NCBI GenBank assembly: GCA_031213475.1 | Contig: JARUPZ010000024.1 | Location: 7,939,324 to 8,003,323, forward strand | Direction: 5' to 3' | From: Nereocystis luetkeana | Lineage: Eukaryota > Sar > Phaeophyceae > Laminariales > Laminariaceae | Length of the DNA stretch: 64,000 bases | In this document: positions 45,801-58,100 of the stretch, piece by piece | Numbering within the stretch: the stretch's first letter is position 1 | Layout of the letters: each line of letters begins with the position of its first letter | Position numbers and translations under genes: made by a program | The notes under the pieces: generated by a model | Seen by the model: only the letters and a program-made list of their open reading frames with translations | Databases searched by the model: none | Told to the model about the DNA's origin: nothing

Positions 45801-48800
45801 GCCAGCCACCAACAGAGAGGGCGTATCGCACGTTAAGGTTATAAATGCAATTATGCTAGGGCAGCAGTGCGTGTGTGTTCTTATCTCGGCAAAATTGTGG
45901 ACACTAAGCCCGTCAGTCAGAAGAGTCTTTGGGTAGGGCAAAAAGCAAAACAAGCACGAGTACGACGTATAAACAGAAAACTCCCCAGGATGTTGAATTA
46001 AAGTCAACCGGTTCCTCGACAGCGTTGATTGAGTTGCCTTGACTGCGTGTAGGACGCCTGAAAATCCCAATAACCGGGGAAGCCTTTGAATTTTCTCTCG
46101 CCCCCTGGTGTAGGCTGCGCGAATCGCGTCTCGGAGGCACTACCACTCGAAATGCACGCACACCCACAACGGGGGAGTCAAGAAAGGAATGGTCTTCCAC
46201 CACCACCAACTCGAAAAGGTATGTTCGTTTTCCTGGAAAATATAAAAATGAACGACACTCTAATGAAGGGCGCTACGCATGAGTTGGTATCATGCTATAA
46301 TATTATGAGTGAAGTTAGCAAGCTGCAGACATTGGTGTGGCTCAAGTATTTTGATGCATTGATTGATAATTAATACTGATTCGTAGACAACGTCGCCTGT
46401 CCTGGAAACTTTCCAATTTATGGAAAAGTGGCAAACCTGACAATTTTGACGGGATCTGTGTAACCGTACCAGTAACATGTATGTAGTCTACTGCAGCAGT
46501 ATATAACCTGCTGGTATTTCCGCATTTCGTGATTTTATCGTCCCCTGGGAACTCCCCGTTTTTATGTCTCCATATATTTGAGTTGTCACTCATGTTTGCT
46601 ATTTGCTGTATATATGGTGTTGCTGTCTCAATTTCCACGGCCTTTTGGGTGTTCCAGGTTCAAAAGCACCAGCGGTCGCACAAGCGAGAAGCCACAAAGA
46701 GCGCTCCCTACAAGCGCACGACCCCGGAAGACCACCAGGCCATGGAGGGGGCAGGCGTCGAGGGATACCGTCCGGAGGACTGGGGCCAAGAGGAGACGCG
46801 GCAACTTGATGAGCTCGTGAACCAACTCGGTGAGACCATTTATTCGAGGAGAATCAGTGTCGGGCGTCGAGGCAACTCCAGCAAGCATCGCGCTTTCTTG
46901 CTTCTATTAATAGCGGTCGATGGTTCTGATATTCACCCGGTATTGGTTGGTTGGGTTCTCGAGGTGTGAATGAACACTGACTGAGATGAGGCACACGGTT
47001 CCGTGCGCGCTTTTGCTCGAATGCCCACAATGTTAGCTCGTGTTCACTGCTGTTCACCCGATATGCTGTGGGTTTCAAGGTATTTAGGCATCCCATTGTT
47101 TTTGCTCAAATGGCCGCAGTAGCGTATATAGGTCGTGCTCACCCCGTGTTTGTTGGGTTGTCGACCCAAGGACGCGTATCGTTGCTTGGTCTGTATCGGC
47201 TACATACAGAATACAGACTACCAGGCTCGTATGTGGGACACGCCGTTTCGAAAACGTGTTGACCGCTACCCAGGTGAGGACCTCCTAAGGACCTCCTTCC
47301 CTTTCTGTTGCTTGATGTTGACGTATTATTTATGCCAGAGTCGCGCAGCACATGAATCAATCTGATGGTTGATCTCCGTATGGATCCTGGCGTGCCCATC
47401 TCCTTTCCCCCCCCCCCGAGTGTTGTTAGATATTAATAGTGTGCTAACGTTGTTCTTGTATATTCCTGTTTGTCCTGTTTGTCCTCCCTCCCTCCCCTTC
47501 TCACGCGTGTTGTGTTGTGCCCAGTCGCCCCGGTTACACATGCGTGGCCCAGCATCGCCCGCTTCTTCCCAACGAAGGTGAGGCTCTTCTCGTAAAAGCA
47601 TAAAAGCAACGGACCAACCCTTGTCGCTGACAATTGTCTGTGTTATGTTCTGTTTGCCCCCCTCCCCGCTTTGTCGTTGACCACTACCGCCGGGCAATAA
47701 TTAGATACCGATATACCATACATACTGGTGTATGGTAGCGATCATTGTGGGTTCGGAGTTCATTTTTTTTGTTGGCCTTTTTAGTATATACTGGAGTCCC
47801 GTTTTAGGGACAACCCAGTCAAATTCTAATAATGTTTGCACAAAACGTGACCGCAGTCCTAAAAGGGTAATAACTGCATTGTGCTCCCGAGTAAACGGAA
47901 CATGCTGTTTTCAGATGTAAACCCCCCGATGGTATCCATGGCGTTTGTTGAGGCACACCATCTCCGGATGTCCCATCCCTGTGGTTTGCTACTGTTGTAG
48001 GCCTGTTTTTCAAAGGAGCACAGTCTTGATGCGGATTTGTTGTTTACGCCGGTTATTTTCAAGGCCTGTTCTGGAGGGAGCGCACACACTCTATCTATGC
48101 TATGCCGATATCTAAATTACTCCATCTTTGAATTTTCGTTGTCGGCGCCTGTTTTTTTAAGGGGCGATCGTGAAAGACGCAACTACACAAAGACGTCCAC
48201 CTGTTTGTGCTTATTCCTCCGGGGAACTTGGGAGACGATAACCGCAAGCAAGCGTGCGTGTACGACATCTGTTCGCCGCGACTTTCGTGTGTGTGTTTTC
48301 CATTACTACTACTGATGTAGCCTCATGTCGTAGACACCAAAGTACCTTGATGGTTCTCCTTTTTCATATCGTGTGCCTTGTAACACATGGTACCTTCGCT
48401 GCACTTTTTGGTTGGCGTTTGTCGGTCGGCCTCACTCCCCCCGAGCAGTCGGGTATACAGTGTCTTCTGCATTGGCGCTTCACGCTGAACGGAAATGGCA
48501 TCATTCGAGGAAACGGGACGTGGGGCGCCGAAGAAGATGCCCGACTGCGCAAGCTTGCACCTGTATTCTCGTCACCTGCAACTGGCCCCCGGTACGTGAA
48601 TCAATGCCTACGCCAATTTTTAGCTACCAGCCAGTTGGTTGAGTATACTCTGCGGCGTGAGAGGCGCAGTAGGGAAGCTTTACCTACCGGCGAGTTGATC
48701 TAATGACACCAAGAGGCGCAGAGCAGCATAGAAAGCTTCGTGAGCGCTGTCCGGTGTATGTATGCAGAGTTAATTGCCTATTTTAGAAGAATGCCATGAG

Positions 48801-51063
48801 AGCCCGGTGGGAAAATATAGCTTTCACGTTTCCTAGACTATAACCATGTAAGATATATTAGTGGTGCGAGTTGTGAACTACCCCCCGCCTGTTATGCGAG
48901 GGGTTTCAGAAGACGAGGCATGCTGCAGTACGATACGTATAGAGTGGGACGAGTTGTGAGCGATCCCCCACCTCTCGCGGGAAGGACCTGAGAAAGCGAG
49001 CCATGCTCCAGGAGAGCTGTGGCCGATCAACCTGAAATATGTACTACCAGGTATGTTGATGTTGTCACATCAATTTTGCATACTGTTTAATCTTTGCTAA
49101 TGTAGCCGGTGGGCACGAAACGGCACGAGGAGCCTACCGGTAATGATACGTACGAAAGCAAAACCAACCATGGTCATTCGGTGCAGCAGGACTGATTGCC
49201 CTTTTCATCGTAAATGGAACTCCACTCTGGGCTGGGTTGGCCGCCGAAAGCAATTTCACGTCAACTTGGATTGTCTCTACCCCCCCTTGCGTTTCGCTCG
49301 AGCGAACGAAAGACTCCGAAGCGTGTCTTCTTCTCCCCTGTCCTGTTGGATGACAGTCGGGGGGGGGTGTACCAGGACGACAGCCGGTACAACACAACTT
49401 ATTTAGGTGTCGGGTGTTGATAATGTCGTCTGTCTCTTTGTCGGTGCTTGCGTGCGTTCCAGCTGGGCCAAGATCGCGGAGGTGATGCCAGGGCGAACCG
49501 CTAAGCAGTGTCGTGAGCGCTACAACAATCACGTGGACCCGGCGATCAAGAAGGACAAGATCTGGACGGCGGAGGAGGATGCGCTGGTCATGCAGCTGCA
49601 CGCCGAGCACCACAACCAGTTCGCAAAAATCGCGAGGCGCATCCCCGGGCGATGCTACGACGACGTCAAGAATAGGTACGTACGTCTCAGCTAGCCAGTT
49701 CAGGCTCACAACATCACAGATCGGACAAATCAGGTCCCCCTTTCATGATGTGGTGTAGATATTCAAATCGGATCTGTATAAATTTTATGTTGCACAACAG
49801 ATCAAATGGCAAATATAGGATCTAGATCATCTGCAACCTGGTCATGCGGAAGTATATACCTGGTATATAGTTTCGTCGACCTTCGAAGACTCGTCTTCGT
49901 ACCTGCCAAATATTGGTGAGGGAGTCAAACTCCAGGTAAAACAGCTTCGCAAAAGTGGCACGAAGATGCGAAACGTCACAAACCGTTAACGTGTGTTTTA
50001 TACAAAAGTTATGAAAACACACCCTCAGCTGTGAGATCAAAAATATCGTCGAAAGTTATCTTCGCAAGCTGCGTGTGTGTGGATTGAATGCTCGTGCTCT
50101 CGATCTATTTTGCGGGTGGAGACGAATGTTCCCCGTTTCCGTTTGTGCTGCTACACCCCGATGGATAGGTTCAACCTGCTCGTGAAGCGCCGGCAGCTGG
50201 CAGGCAAGCCTTCTAACTCGGCTCAACCGGGTACTGCACCCAGCGATAACGCCAGGTTCGTTGGTTAATTTGGGGAGTTTTCCCTTCCCGCCTGCTTCCC
50301 AGCGCTAGCTACCGTGTGCTTAGTATACCACCACTACCACTCTTGCCTCGAGAAACGTTCGCGACGGGTTGAAAGATCCTTCGCGTAAATCAGCCACGCA
50401 TACAACTTCTGTAGATACTCATCTTCTGTCGCGAGATAGTTTTTCTTTTTTTGGTTGGAATGAATGTCTAGAGTACGTTCGCGACGTGTTGAACGATCCT
50501 TCGCGTAAATCAGCCACGCATACAACTTCTGTAGATACTCATCTTCTGTCGCGAGATAGTTTTTCTTTTTTTGGTTGGAATGAATGTCTAGAGTAACCAG
50601 TTCTCTATCGGGTCGCGATGTGTTCCCCCTTTGCGGTATAGGAAAAATAACTTGAAACTGTGCGATTCGTTTTTACATTTTGCGTGTTGTCTGTAGATAT
50701 CTGTTGTAAGGTTTCTCGTTATCCGTCCTGTGCGGCAAGCAGCGTGCGTTTGTTGTTAGACTCCATCCACGTTGATTTTCCCAAACTCCCCTTTCTCCTA
50801 TGTTATTTACTAAATATATGTAGCTTTTTCGCTGTGGATCTTCCCACTCTAGCAGGTTAGCCGTGGATGGACAGGGTGCAGCAGAGCGCCAGGTCCTTCA
50901 GTCACACTCACACCCTGCTGTGGCCATGATGTCGCGCGAAGGAACCGATAGGCTCTTGCCGGCGCCAGGTGATGCCCGGCAGGCACCGCTCACTCCGAGG
51001 AGCGGAGTGAAGCGATCTACGCCAGAAATGTCGGGTGGCGGTGGTGGAGACCGCGTGTGTTAA
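39877..51063 (+). CDS. Three-repeat (R1R2R3) MYB transcription factor, 13 exons
   Basis: Exons: 39877-40245, 40862-41302, 42344-42559, 43172-43254, 43406-44144, 45503-45649, 46114-46218, 46658-46829, 47525-47577, 48449-48591, 49463-49675, 50169-50255, 50856-51063. All junctions are GT-AG and all phases agree. The total is 2976 bases, a 991-residue protein. Three C-terminal MYB repeats use W742/W765/W784, W800/W824/Y843 and W857/F876/F895, with PGRTAKQCRERY in R2 and NRFNLLVKRRQ closing R3. Three-repeat MYBs bind DNA in the nucleus and commonly control G2/M genes. The N-terminal 615 residues are Ser/Pro-rich with three CxxC pairs (residues 304-331) and proline-directed Ser/Thr sites (TPSP, LTPR). 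R1 and R2 have first intervals 4-5 residues longer than usual. Exons 8-13 are very secure. Exons 1-7 rest on phase and splice-site agreement; exon 4 is the weakest. No downstream exon is needed: the stop follows a Gly-rich end. Confidence 0.87.
41951..42020 (+). repeat. 46-base direct repeat with GGCGCCA in MYB intron 2
   Basis: TTTGAAGTGGCGCCAGTCG and TTTGAGGTGGCGCCAGTCG lie 46 bases apart. The shared GGCGCC core resembles E2F/DP sites, but T-rich flanks are only partly present. Confidence 0.4.
45096..45111. repeat. C homopolymer run in MYB intron 5
   Basis: About 16 C with further C-rich sequence to 45,140. One of many G or C runs of 10 or more in the window. Confidence 0.85.
47793..47868. 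mobile_element. piggyBac-like MITE (family P), degraded copy in MYB intron 9
   Basis: GGAGTCCCGTTTTAGGGACAA at the left is slightly altered, and ACGTGACCGCAGTCCTAAAAG at the right. The left terminus is lost. Confidence 0.6.
48860..49015 (+). repeat. Imperfect tandem duplication in MYB intron 10
   Basis: GAGTTGTGAACTACCCCCCGC...GAGGCATGCTGCAG and GAGTTGTGAGCGATCCCCCACC...GAGCCATGCTCCAG follow each other, about 95 bases apart. Confidence 0.55.
50355..50594 (+). repeat. 120-base tandem duplication in MYB intron 12
   Basis: Two copies start ACGTTCGCGACG at 50,355 and 50,475. They differ at two positions near the start (GGGTTGAAAG against GTGTTGAACG) and are otherwise identical through GAATGTCTAGAGTA. 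Confidence 0.95.
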
Positions 51064-52156
51064 GAGAGTCGTAGATTTTGCGTTTAGGTGAGCGCTGCCT
51101 AGTATTTTGGCGCCACAACGTTGTATAGGAAGAAGAGGAGGCTCGCTTTTGAAGTCCCAGGTTTCGTGTTGTGGATACGCGAGTTACTGTTGTCTTTTAC
51201 GTGGAGCCGCAAGGCCGGCCGGCCACCAGTCCTTTTGGAAGGCGAGCAAGTTCAATGTTTTTTTTTTTTTGTATCTCCGCCCTTCGCGATGAAGGACCGA
51301 ATCCTCGAAGGGAGCGATGTGGGCGAGTCTTGATTTTCTCTTTCCGTTGTCCTTCGTACCTGGTACGTATTCGTGAAGAGTCGGTCCACACGTGTCTTAA
51401 TGTCTTAATGCTGTGCGTTCCCCGCCGTGTGAAGTATTGTCGAGCCGTAAGGGCTTGGGCGGAGAGTGAATGGACACTGCTGTACTAATTGTTGGTTCTC
51501 ATGAATTGAAATGTATGGTGTGTGTTTAGCTCGTATAGGTGATAACGAAATGATACAGAAAAAAGTTGCTCTCTCTAGCAACGAAACACCTTTGAGAGTA
51601 GATAGTTTTTAGCGCGGTGTCGGGATGGCTTCGTCGCCCGGAGATAGCTTTCTTTCTTTAGCGTCTGAGATAGATGACAGGCCACAGCACGAGTCGTTTT
51701 TGTGGGCTTGAAGAGTGAATTAGTAAGCGTTGGTCCCCATAAGGCGGTTCAGATGAGCAGATGAGCGGCGTACTGGTATATTAGAGTAGGGGGTAGTGAA
51801 GCCCGGAGTTAGGCCTGCATTTGGCAACGTGCGTTGCCGTGCAAATCTCCATTGAGAAGCTGCGAGGGCGCGATGTCCTCTGGGCAGTATAGCTATAGCA
51901 TATGGTATAGCATAGGGTGATAGCATATGGTATAGCATAGGTGACGGATTGCACTTTTACTTTGTTCAAGTCGTGTGATGGAAGACGGTTTCTTTCTATA
52001 TGCATTGGTTTTGCTAGGCAGGGCAATGTAACATTACATTAGTATGCTGCACAGAGTGAGCCTCCCCCCCGTATGATGCAGCCGTCTTGAACTCTCCGAA
52101 CGGCCAGAAACGCTGAATTTTGGACACGCAGCATGGCGCCCATTACTTGTCGAATC
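51064..52156. other. Intergenic region between convergent MYB and Maf genes
   Basis: Both 3' ends point here. TTTTGGCGCC at about 51,105-51,114 matches an E2F-type palindrome. A 25-base period repeat AGCATATGGTATAGCATAGG occurs twice at 51,896-51,945. No gene seen. Confidence 0.55.
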
Positions 52157-55100
52157 CTAGTTTTTCGAGAGCTGTGCGAGCAACCCCAACACTAATGTCT
52201 TCGACAAGCCCATTACGGAGTCTATAGTCCCATCCATGTTGGTGATGTATGGTTGTATCAGCTTGTGCTCCACCATCAAGCCACCAGCACATCGCAGAAC
52301 TGTGCCCTCCTCGCACAGCTTCGTCACGACGCTGTCGGGCACCTGGCACGAAAGGGTGGCAGCAGTAGCTGTAGAGATGGCACAAAAGGTATATACGAAT
52401 TGAAAGTGTCGCATTCGATTGGAGATATTCTGTACTGCAGAATGGAGCATGGAATAGATATGGAACATGGGCGTACCGGAGGGGACGACGAAACAGAGTG
52501 TTTGCTGATGTAACGGGAAATGCACAGCACATAATTTACTCTGGAGTCTTCAAAACGTGTCCTATATGTTTGCCTATCGATATAACCTGGTGTTCACACG
52601 CCGGTGTTCTCTCTCGCGTAGCGCGAAAACCCGAAGGCGTGCATTGGTTGGTGCACGCACACCCCCCCTCAGATCCAATCTCGCTCGCCGCACTCGGAAC
52701 ACTAATGTCATTGAAGTATGCTAGAAGGAAATGTAAATTAAATAAAGCAAGGGAAAAAAAACGTATACCAGGTATTTTGAAAGGGTGTACCTGGTAGGGT
52801 CCATTGTTCCACACTCGCAACGTGGTAGGTAGTAGTTTGGTGTCAGTTAGGGCGAATCAACAAATTAGGGAAAATTTGCTATTTTTGTCAAGGGCTGAAG
52901 GAAAGTGCTGGCAACTCCTGTCTTCATCATGCATGCATATTTGTCGACCATTCTATCTACTACCCTGGTACTTCATGAGCTATTACACCACGTACAGCAC
53001 CCGCGATCGAATTGAAGTATTCTGTGCAGCTTGCAAAAAAAGCGACTTCCGACGACACTGTATTGTCATCTCAGAGCTGAAGGGTCTTATCTTTTTTTCA
53101 AGGAAACTCCCGGATTGGCCGTAACATATCGAAAAAGCGCAGCATTACTGCCTGTAACCCTCATCAATAAAAAATTAGAGGGCGGGCTTGCTCAAGTAAA
53201 CATGTAAACGGCAGGACTGGTACGTACGGATTACGCGTTTGGTTTTGATAAAAACTACCAGTATGCACTGAAATATAAGTTTGACTAAACTCGTAATATG
53301 GACTGGTACCTGGTATGAGATTTCTTACGCAGCTCGAGCAACACTAATGGGGCGTTACTGAATCGATATATTATACTCAGTACCAGGTACGAACTCTTGT
53401 GACGATCTTTCAACTACTCCAGGAAATACAGGCACAATTTCGGTGGCTTTATATGGATGGTACCGTATCATCGATCATATCATCGGTGCAGCCAAAAAAT
53501 ATTCGCGGCTGGTCGTGTCAGCTTAAAAAAAAAACATGTGTGCCAGGTTGTGTATTTTATAACAGGTACCTGGTAGTATGTATACTGCTGTAGGTGTATG
53601 CACAGACTTGAGGACGAGTACGACAACCTCATATTCTTACGCCAACACCTGTAATAATGTATCAGGTAGATTTTGGAGTTTCGGACACACTTTATCACGT
53701 GTCAAGGAAGGTCTCACATGATACTAATACAGCAGTAGTACTACACTGCGGTATGCCACGCAAATAGGAGGCATAATTCAAGCATTAATTACTCGCACAC
53801 GTCACGGCGAGCGTGCTGAGGACTCTCTCTACCTAGAGCCGTATTTACGAGCGAGCAAGAATAGGGAAGCAGCAGCGTCCATGCCCGTCTTTTTTACGCT
53901 CATTCAGATTCGTCCCCGACAGGCAAAAGTAGGCAAGCATCGTTTGCTCAAACAACACACCATCGTCATTTTGTTGTCAAGCTCGCTGAACAGCAGTGCC
54001 GTCCAGGTATTAATAGTGTTAATAGCAAGCAAGTACTCTGTCTGATAAATCATCTTCCCGAACGAGGCGCGAAGCACACATTTCGCCTCAAGTTATGTTG
54101 GTATAAATAAACATGTGTATATTTACATATTATGCCTGATACTTGTGAAATGAATACCTCGGTCGAGTCAGGCTATAATACGTATACCAGGTACCAGGTA
54201 TACGATAAGTGTGTGTTTTAGGACTGCTTGCAGTCCCGTTGTGGGGACACAACAATCTAAAGTAATTCCAAGTGATTTGTCCCCAAAACGGGATTGCAGT
54301 CCTAAAAGATACCAGGTATTTGTTGTTCTTGGAGGGCTACGTAAACTAAAGTAAAACTAAAAAAAGTTTTTTTCGAGATACAATCGCGCAGGTCACAATA
54401 CGGGTGTTATATACTCGTTCATAGCGATCGATATCATACACCGGTCCCAGTCATACGTACGTAGAGTCGAGCAGATGCGAGCGGTGTGCTTTATTTAGAC
54501 TACAGCGGTTGTACACCTGTCGTACCACTACTTACTGCTGTACTGCATGCACTGTATTGGCGGATGGCTGCGCGCCAATGGTTGAAGTGATGTAGGAATG
54601 TAGGAATGTGTCATAGGAAATATAGGAAAGTTTCGACCTTCTTAGCGCGACCCTCCACGCCACTACTGACCCCCACGCCACTACTTCCGACTTCCAGTAA
54701 AAAATATATTTCCTCTGACTTCTTACAGAAAATAATGGAGGAAAGGAAACGGAAAACAAAAAAAAACGGAACATTGGTGCTGGCCCACTTCTGACATAAC
54801 ACTGACATCACACTACACCTGGTCCACACCTGGTACCAGATATTGACGCTCGATACGAGTCAGGTAACGGGTAACGGACAGGTTGAGTCTATCCTCCAGT
54901 TGCTCTGCCACTTCGGTTATTCATTTCATTGCTCTCCTACCATACACCCCACACGTATCTCCTTCATGCACAACAGAGTATTACCAGTAGTTCTTACAAT
55001 AGTTTGTAAAACTGAGTGTCAGCTGCGGTAATTGCAATCTTGTCTGTTTGTATTGTAAAGGGGGACCCGAAACTTGAAGAAACGTCAGGTACTCCGGAGT

Positions 55101-58100
55101 TCTTCAGGTTGTTCCTGTTGTGCTCGTTTTGTCTACCCAACGAGCCGGCGTCCCCGGTGGCTTGGTAGGTGATCCGCGTGCCTATCAAGATCAATTTCGT
55201 GGGTTAAAGTCCCACCGAGTGCATCCTCGTATAAAGGGCTTTTTCTTGCATGAAATAAATTGATTACTAGCGGAAAGCGCGAGAGCGTGAGTTAGCTACA
55301 TTCGATGAAAATCGACGAGCAGTGGGAATGCTGAACCCTATGCGCGACAAAAAATAAAGGCACGTACCGGGGGGGAGAAGGGTAGTCACCTGTGACCACG
55401 GCTTGTCCAGAAGGTCGTCGAGGGTAAAACCTCCTACGAGTTAGGCTGGAAAGTGGAAGTGATGATTAAAAAAAAAAAAAAAAACGAAACAGTGCACTCT
55501 GATACACCCAGTGTCCGTCCTGATTCTTCATCCTTGAGAGAACACAGATCATGTGGTCACAGACTGGAAACATGCGAAGAAATGGATGCTCATATTTTCT
55601 ATACGTATGATTACAATAAGAATTTGGGGACAAGAAACACAGCTCAAACTGGGCAACAAGGTACAGGCAAGAGTCAGATAAAAAACAGCAAGAGCGATCG
55701 ACGCCTACACAAGGTAAGAAAAGAGGCCGCCAAGGAGCGTGGCGCGATGAAAGGAATGCCACAATCGTCCGGACAATTGTTACACTAAGCAGCGGTGTCA
55801 AGGTCCTTGCTATCCAAAATCTCAACCGCTATTTGAGGAAAGCCGGAGGTGAGAAGGAAGCAAGGACGGGGATGGGGATAGAAGTCGGAATGAGGATGGA
55901 TGGGATACCGTGGTCGAGGGTAGGCGGGGGTGGGGAACGGGGTGGTGGGGGGTAGGCGGGGCGGGGGGGGTCGTTGCCAGGGACGGTAGCAGTAGAAGAT
56001 GAGATAGGGTGGGAGAAATTGGACAAATCATGGTACATAAAAAGGCTGTGAAACTAGAGTGCGGGCGGGATACTGGCGGGATACTGGAAGCGATGGTTCT
56101 CACGGAGCATCGAATGCATGTTATATTTAGTACCAGGTATATTAATACCAGTAAGAAACAAGAAACAAGAAACGACCAGAACGGGCATGAGAGCCGAGAC
56201 AAACATAAAACAAGCATCCATTAGTAATTCCAACAGGTGTGTGCGCACGTATATAAGACTTAAGAGCTTCGAAGCCAGATGAACGTCACACTGTTGTTTA
56301 AAAAATTATTGCTCAGATTTTGAATACAGCAGGTTAAGAATTGACATAAGTTCTCTCCGCTTGTGTATTTAGGACACAATCCGTTTCATCCGGAAGCAAT
56401 CAGTTGTTCTCAAGCGTGACAAATGAGTGCCACAACCAGCTCCAGTCACTATTATACCTGGTACCGGTACTTTCCGTGAGCCATTTCCTGGATGAGCAAC
56501 GGAATCACAAGAAACAGTAATCTCACCTTGCTGAAAGAGATTTCGGCGGTATCAACACCTGACACCTGCTGTCCGGTGACCACGTCCGTCAGCACCGCAG
56601 ACCCAACCGTTCGACACGGCGATCGCTGCGGAGTATATTAAGAAGTATATCGATGAGAAATTGAGGCTCCGCGTTTCACGAAGAATGAGGGATTCGGCGT
56701 TAGAAATAGAAATGTAGCTCAACCTGGCCGACAAGATAGGAAATTACAGCCTACCAGGGTAAGAAACAAGAGCGATCGACGCCCACACGAGATAAGGAAC
56801 GAAGGTATCTTCGGAAACGCCGAATAAAGTCAAAAGCGCGGGCAACAGCACATTGTACAACACCCTACATCCAACACCCCTTAATGGACTCCTCCCGCAG
56901 TGTAGAGGTTCCTGTTTTCCTTCGTTTTTATCATTTTTTTAAAATGATTATTCAACCGGATAGTATCCAGTCCCCTACCTCCAAAATCTCCCCAGAAATA
57001 ATAAATGTCCCATGCGAGAGATGAAGCGGTTGAAGAAAAAAACATACCAGTGGTAGTTACAAATAAGAAATGTCTGTTGAAGAAATACAGCTGGAGTGTG
57101 CTAAGGCATTGAGCCTCAACGCCAAACTGGCGTTTCTTAGTAGCGACAGCATATAAGGTACGCATGTTTAGTTTGTGTTTAGTGATATTTTCAGTAGTGT
57201 TACTGTAGTTCAAGTGCAAGGAGGATAACAGCAGTAGCGATGTCGTCGTTATACTTTGCACGACGAGCGGCCGTCAGCGGTCGGGTTTCGATGTTTTAGC
57301 GTTTTTGTTCGCGGTTGCGATTCATAACAAGCAAGATTCTCCAGTTGCTATTAGGATTTCAGAGGAAAGTCACGGAGATAACGAAACAGCGACATAACTT
57401 GTGGTGAATCTTCGCCACGGCTGCTTCAACCGAGATCGACCTGAGATGGAGGACATACGATAACTAACAGACCAAAACCAGGCACTGGTATATCATAGGA
57501 ATACTCGTGTAACACGAATTCATTAACCTTTGAAATCGATTATCAGACATGCCTGATTCAGATGTGCCAGCGATGTGCACCATGTTCAACAACCCCGAAT
57601 CTGGAACAAATAAATGGTACAGAGGGCATGAGCAATCGAGAACAGGAGTCACGCTGCCGAGGAAAGCACTCCCTACGACTTCATACGGCAGTGCGCGTTC
57701 CAACCAAAATATGCAATACGTAGACCACCATTTTTAGAGGGTTCATTATGTACGTACAACGAACACGAGTATTACAGCAGTAGTTCTACGAGTATAATAC
57801 TGGATACAGATAATACATAGGATATTGTTGGCCCTCTGCTCTCAGCGTTTCTTAGACGTATTTTTTTGCGTAGTCCGTGCTAGCGCGAGATGAGGTTCAC
57901 CTCCCGGGACGAATCTACCTCATCGTGATTCCTGACCCCGACTGTGTCGGGGACGGCCTCGGGCGTGCTTGCGCCGTGCTCTGGCTGCCGGCTGACCGGG
58001 TGTGAGTACGTCAGCTGTGAGTTGGACCAGTTGAGTGGTCGATGCTTGATATATAACAGTCTCCGTGCCCTCGCTGCCGGCAGTAGAGTGGCCGGTACTT

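Noticed and set aside
47217..47273. A 57-base phase-compatible exon inside MYB intron 8
   Set aside because: It would place 19 extra residues between the first and second tryptophans of R1, giving an impossible spacing. The direct join from 46,829 to 47,525 gives a normal repeat.
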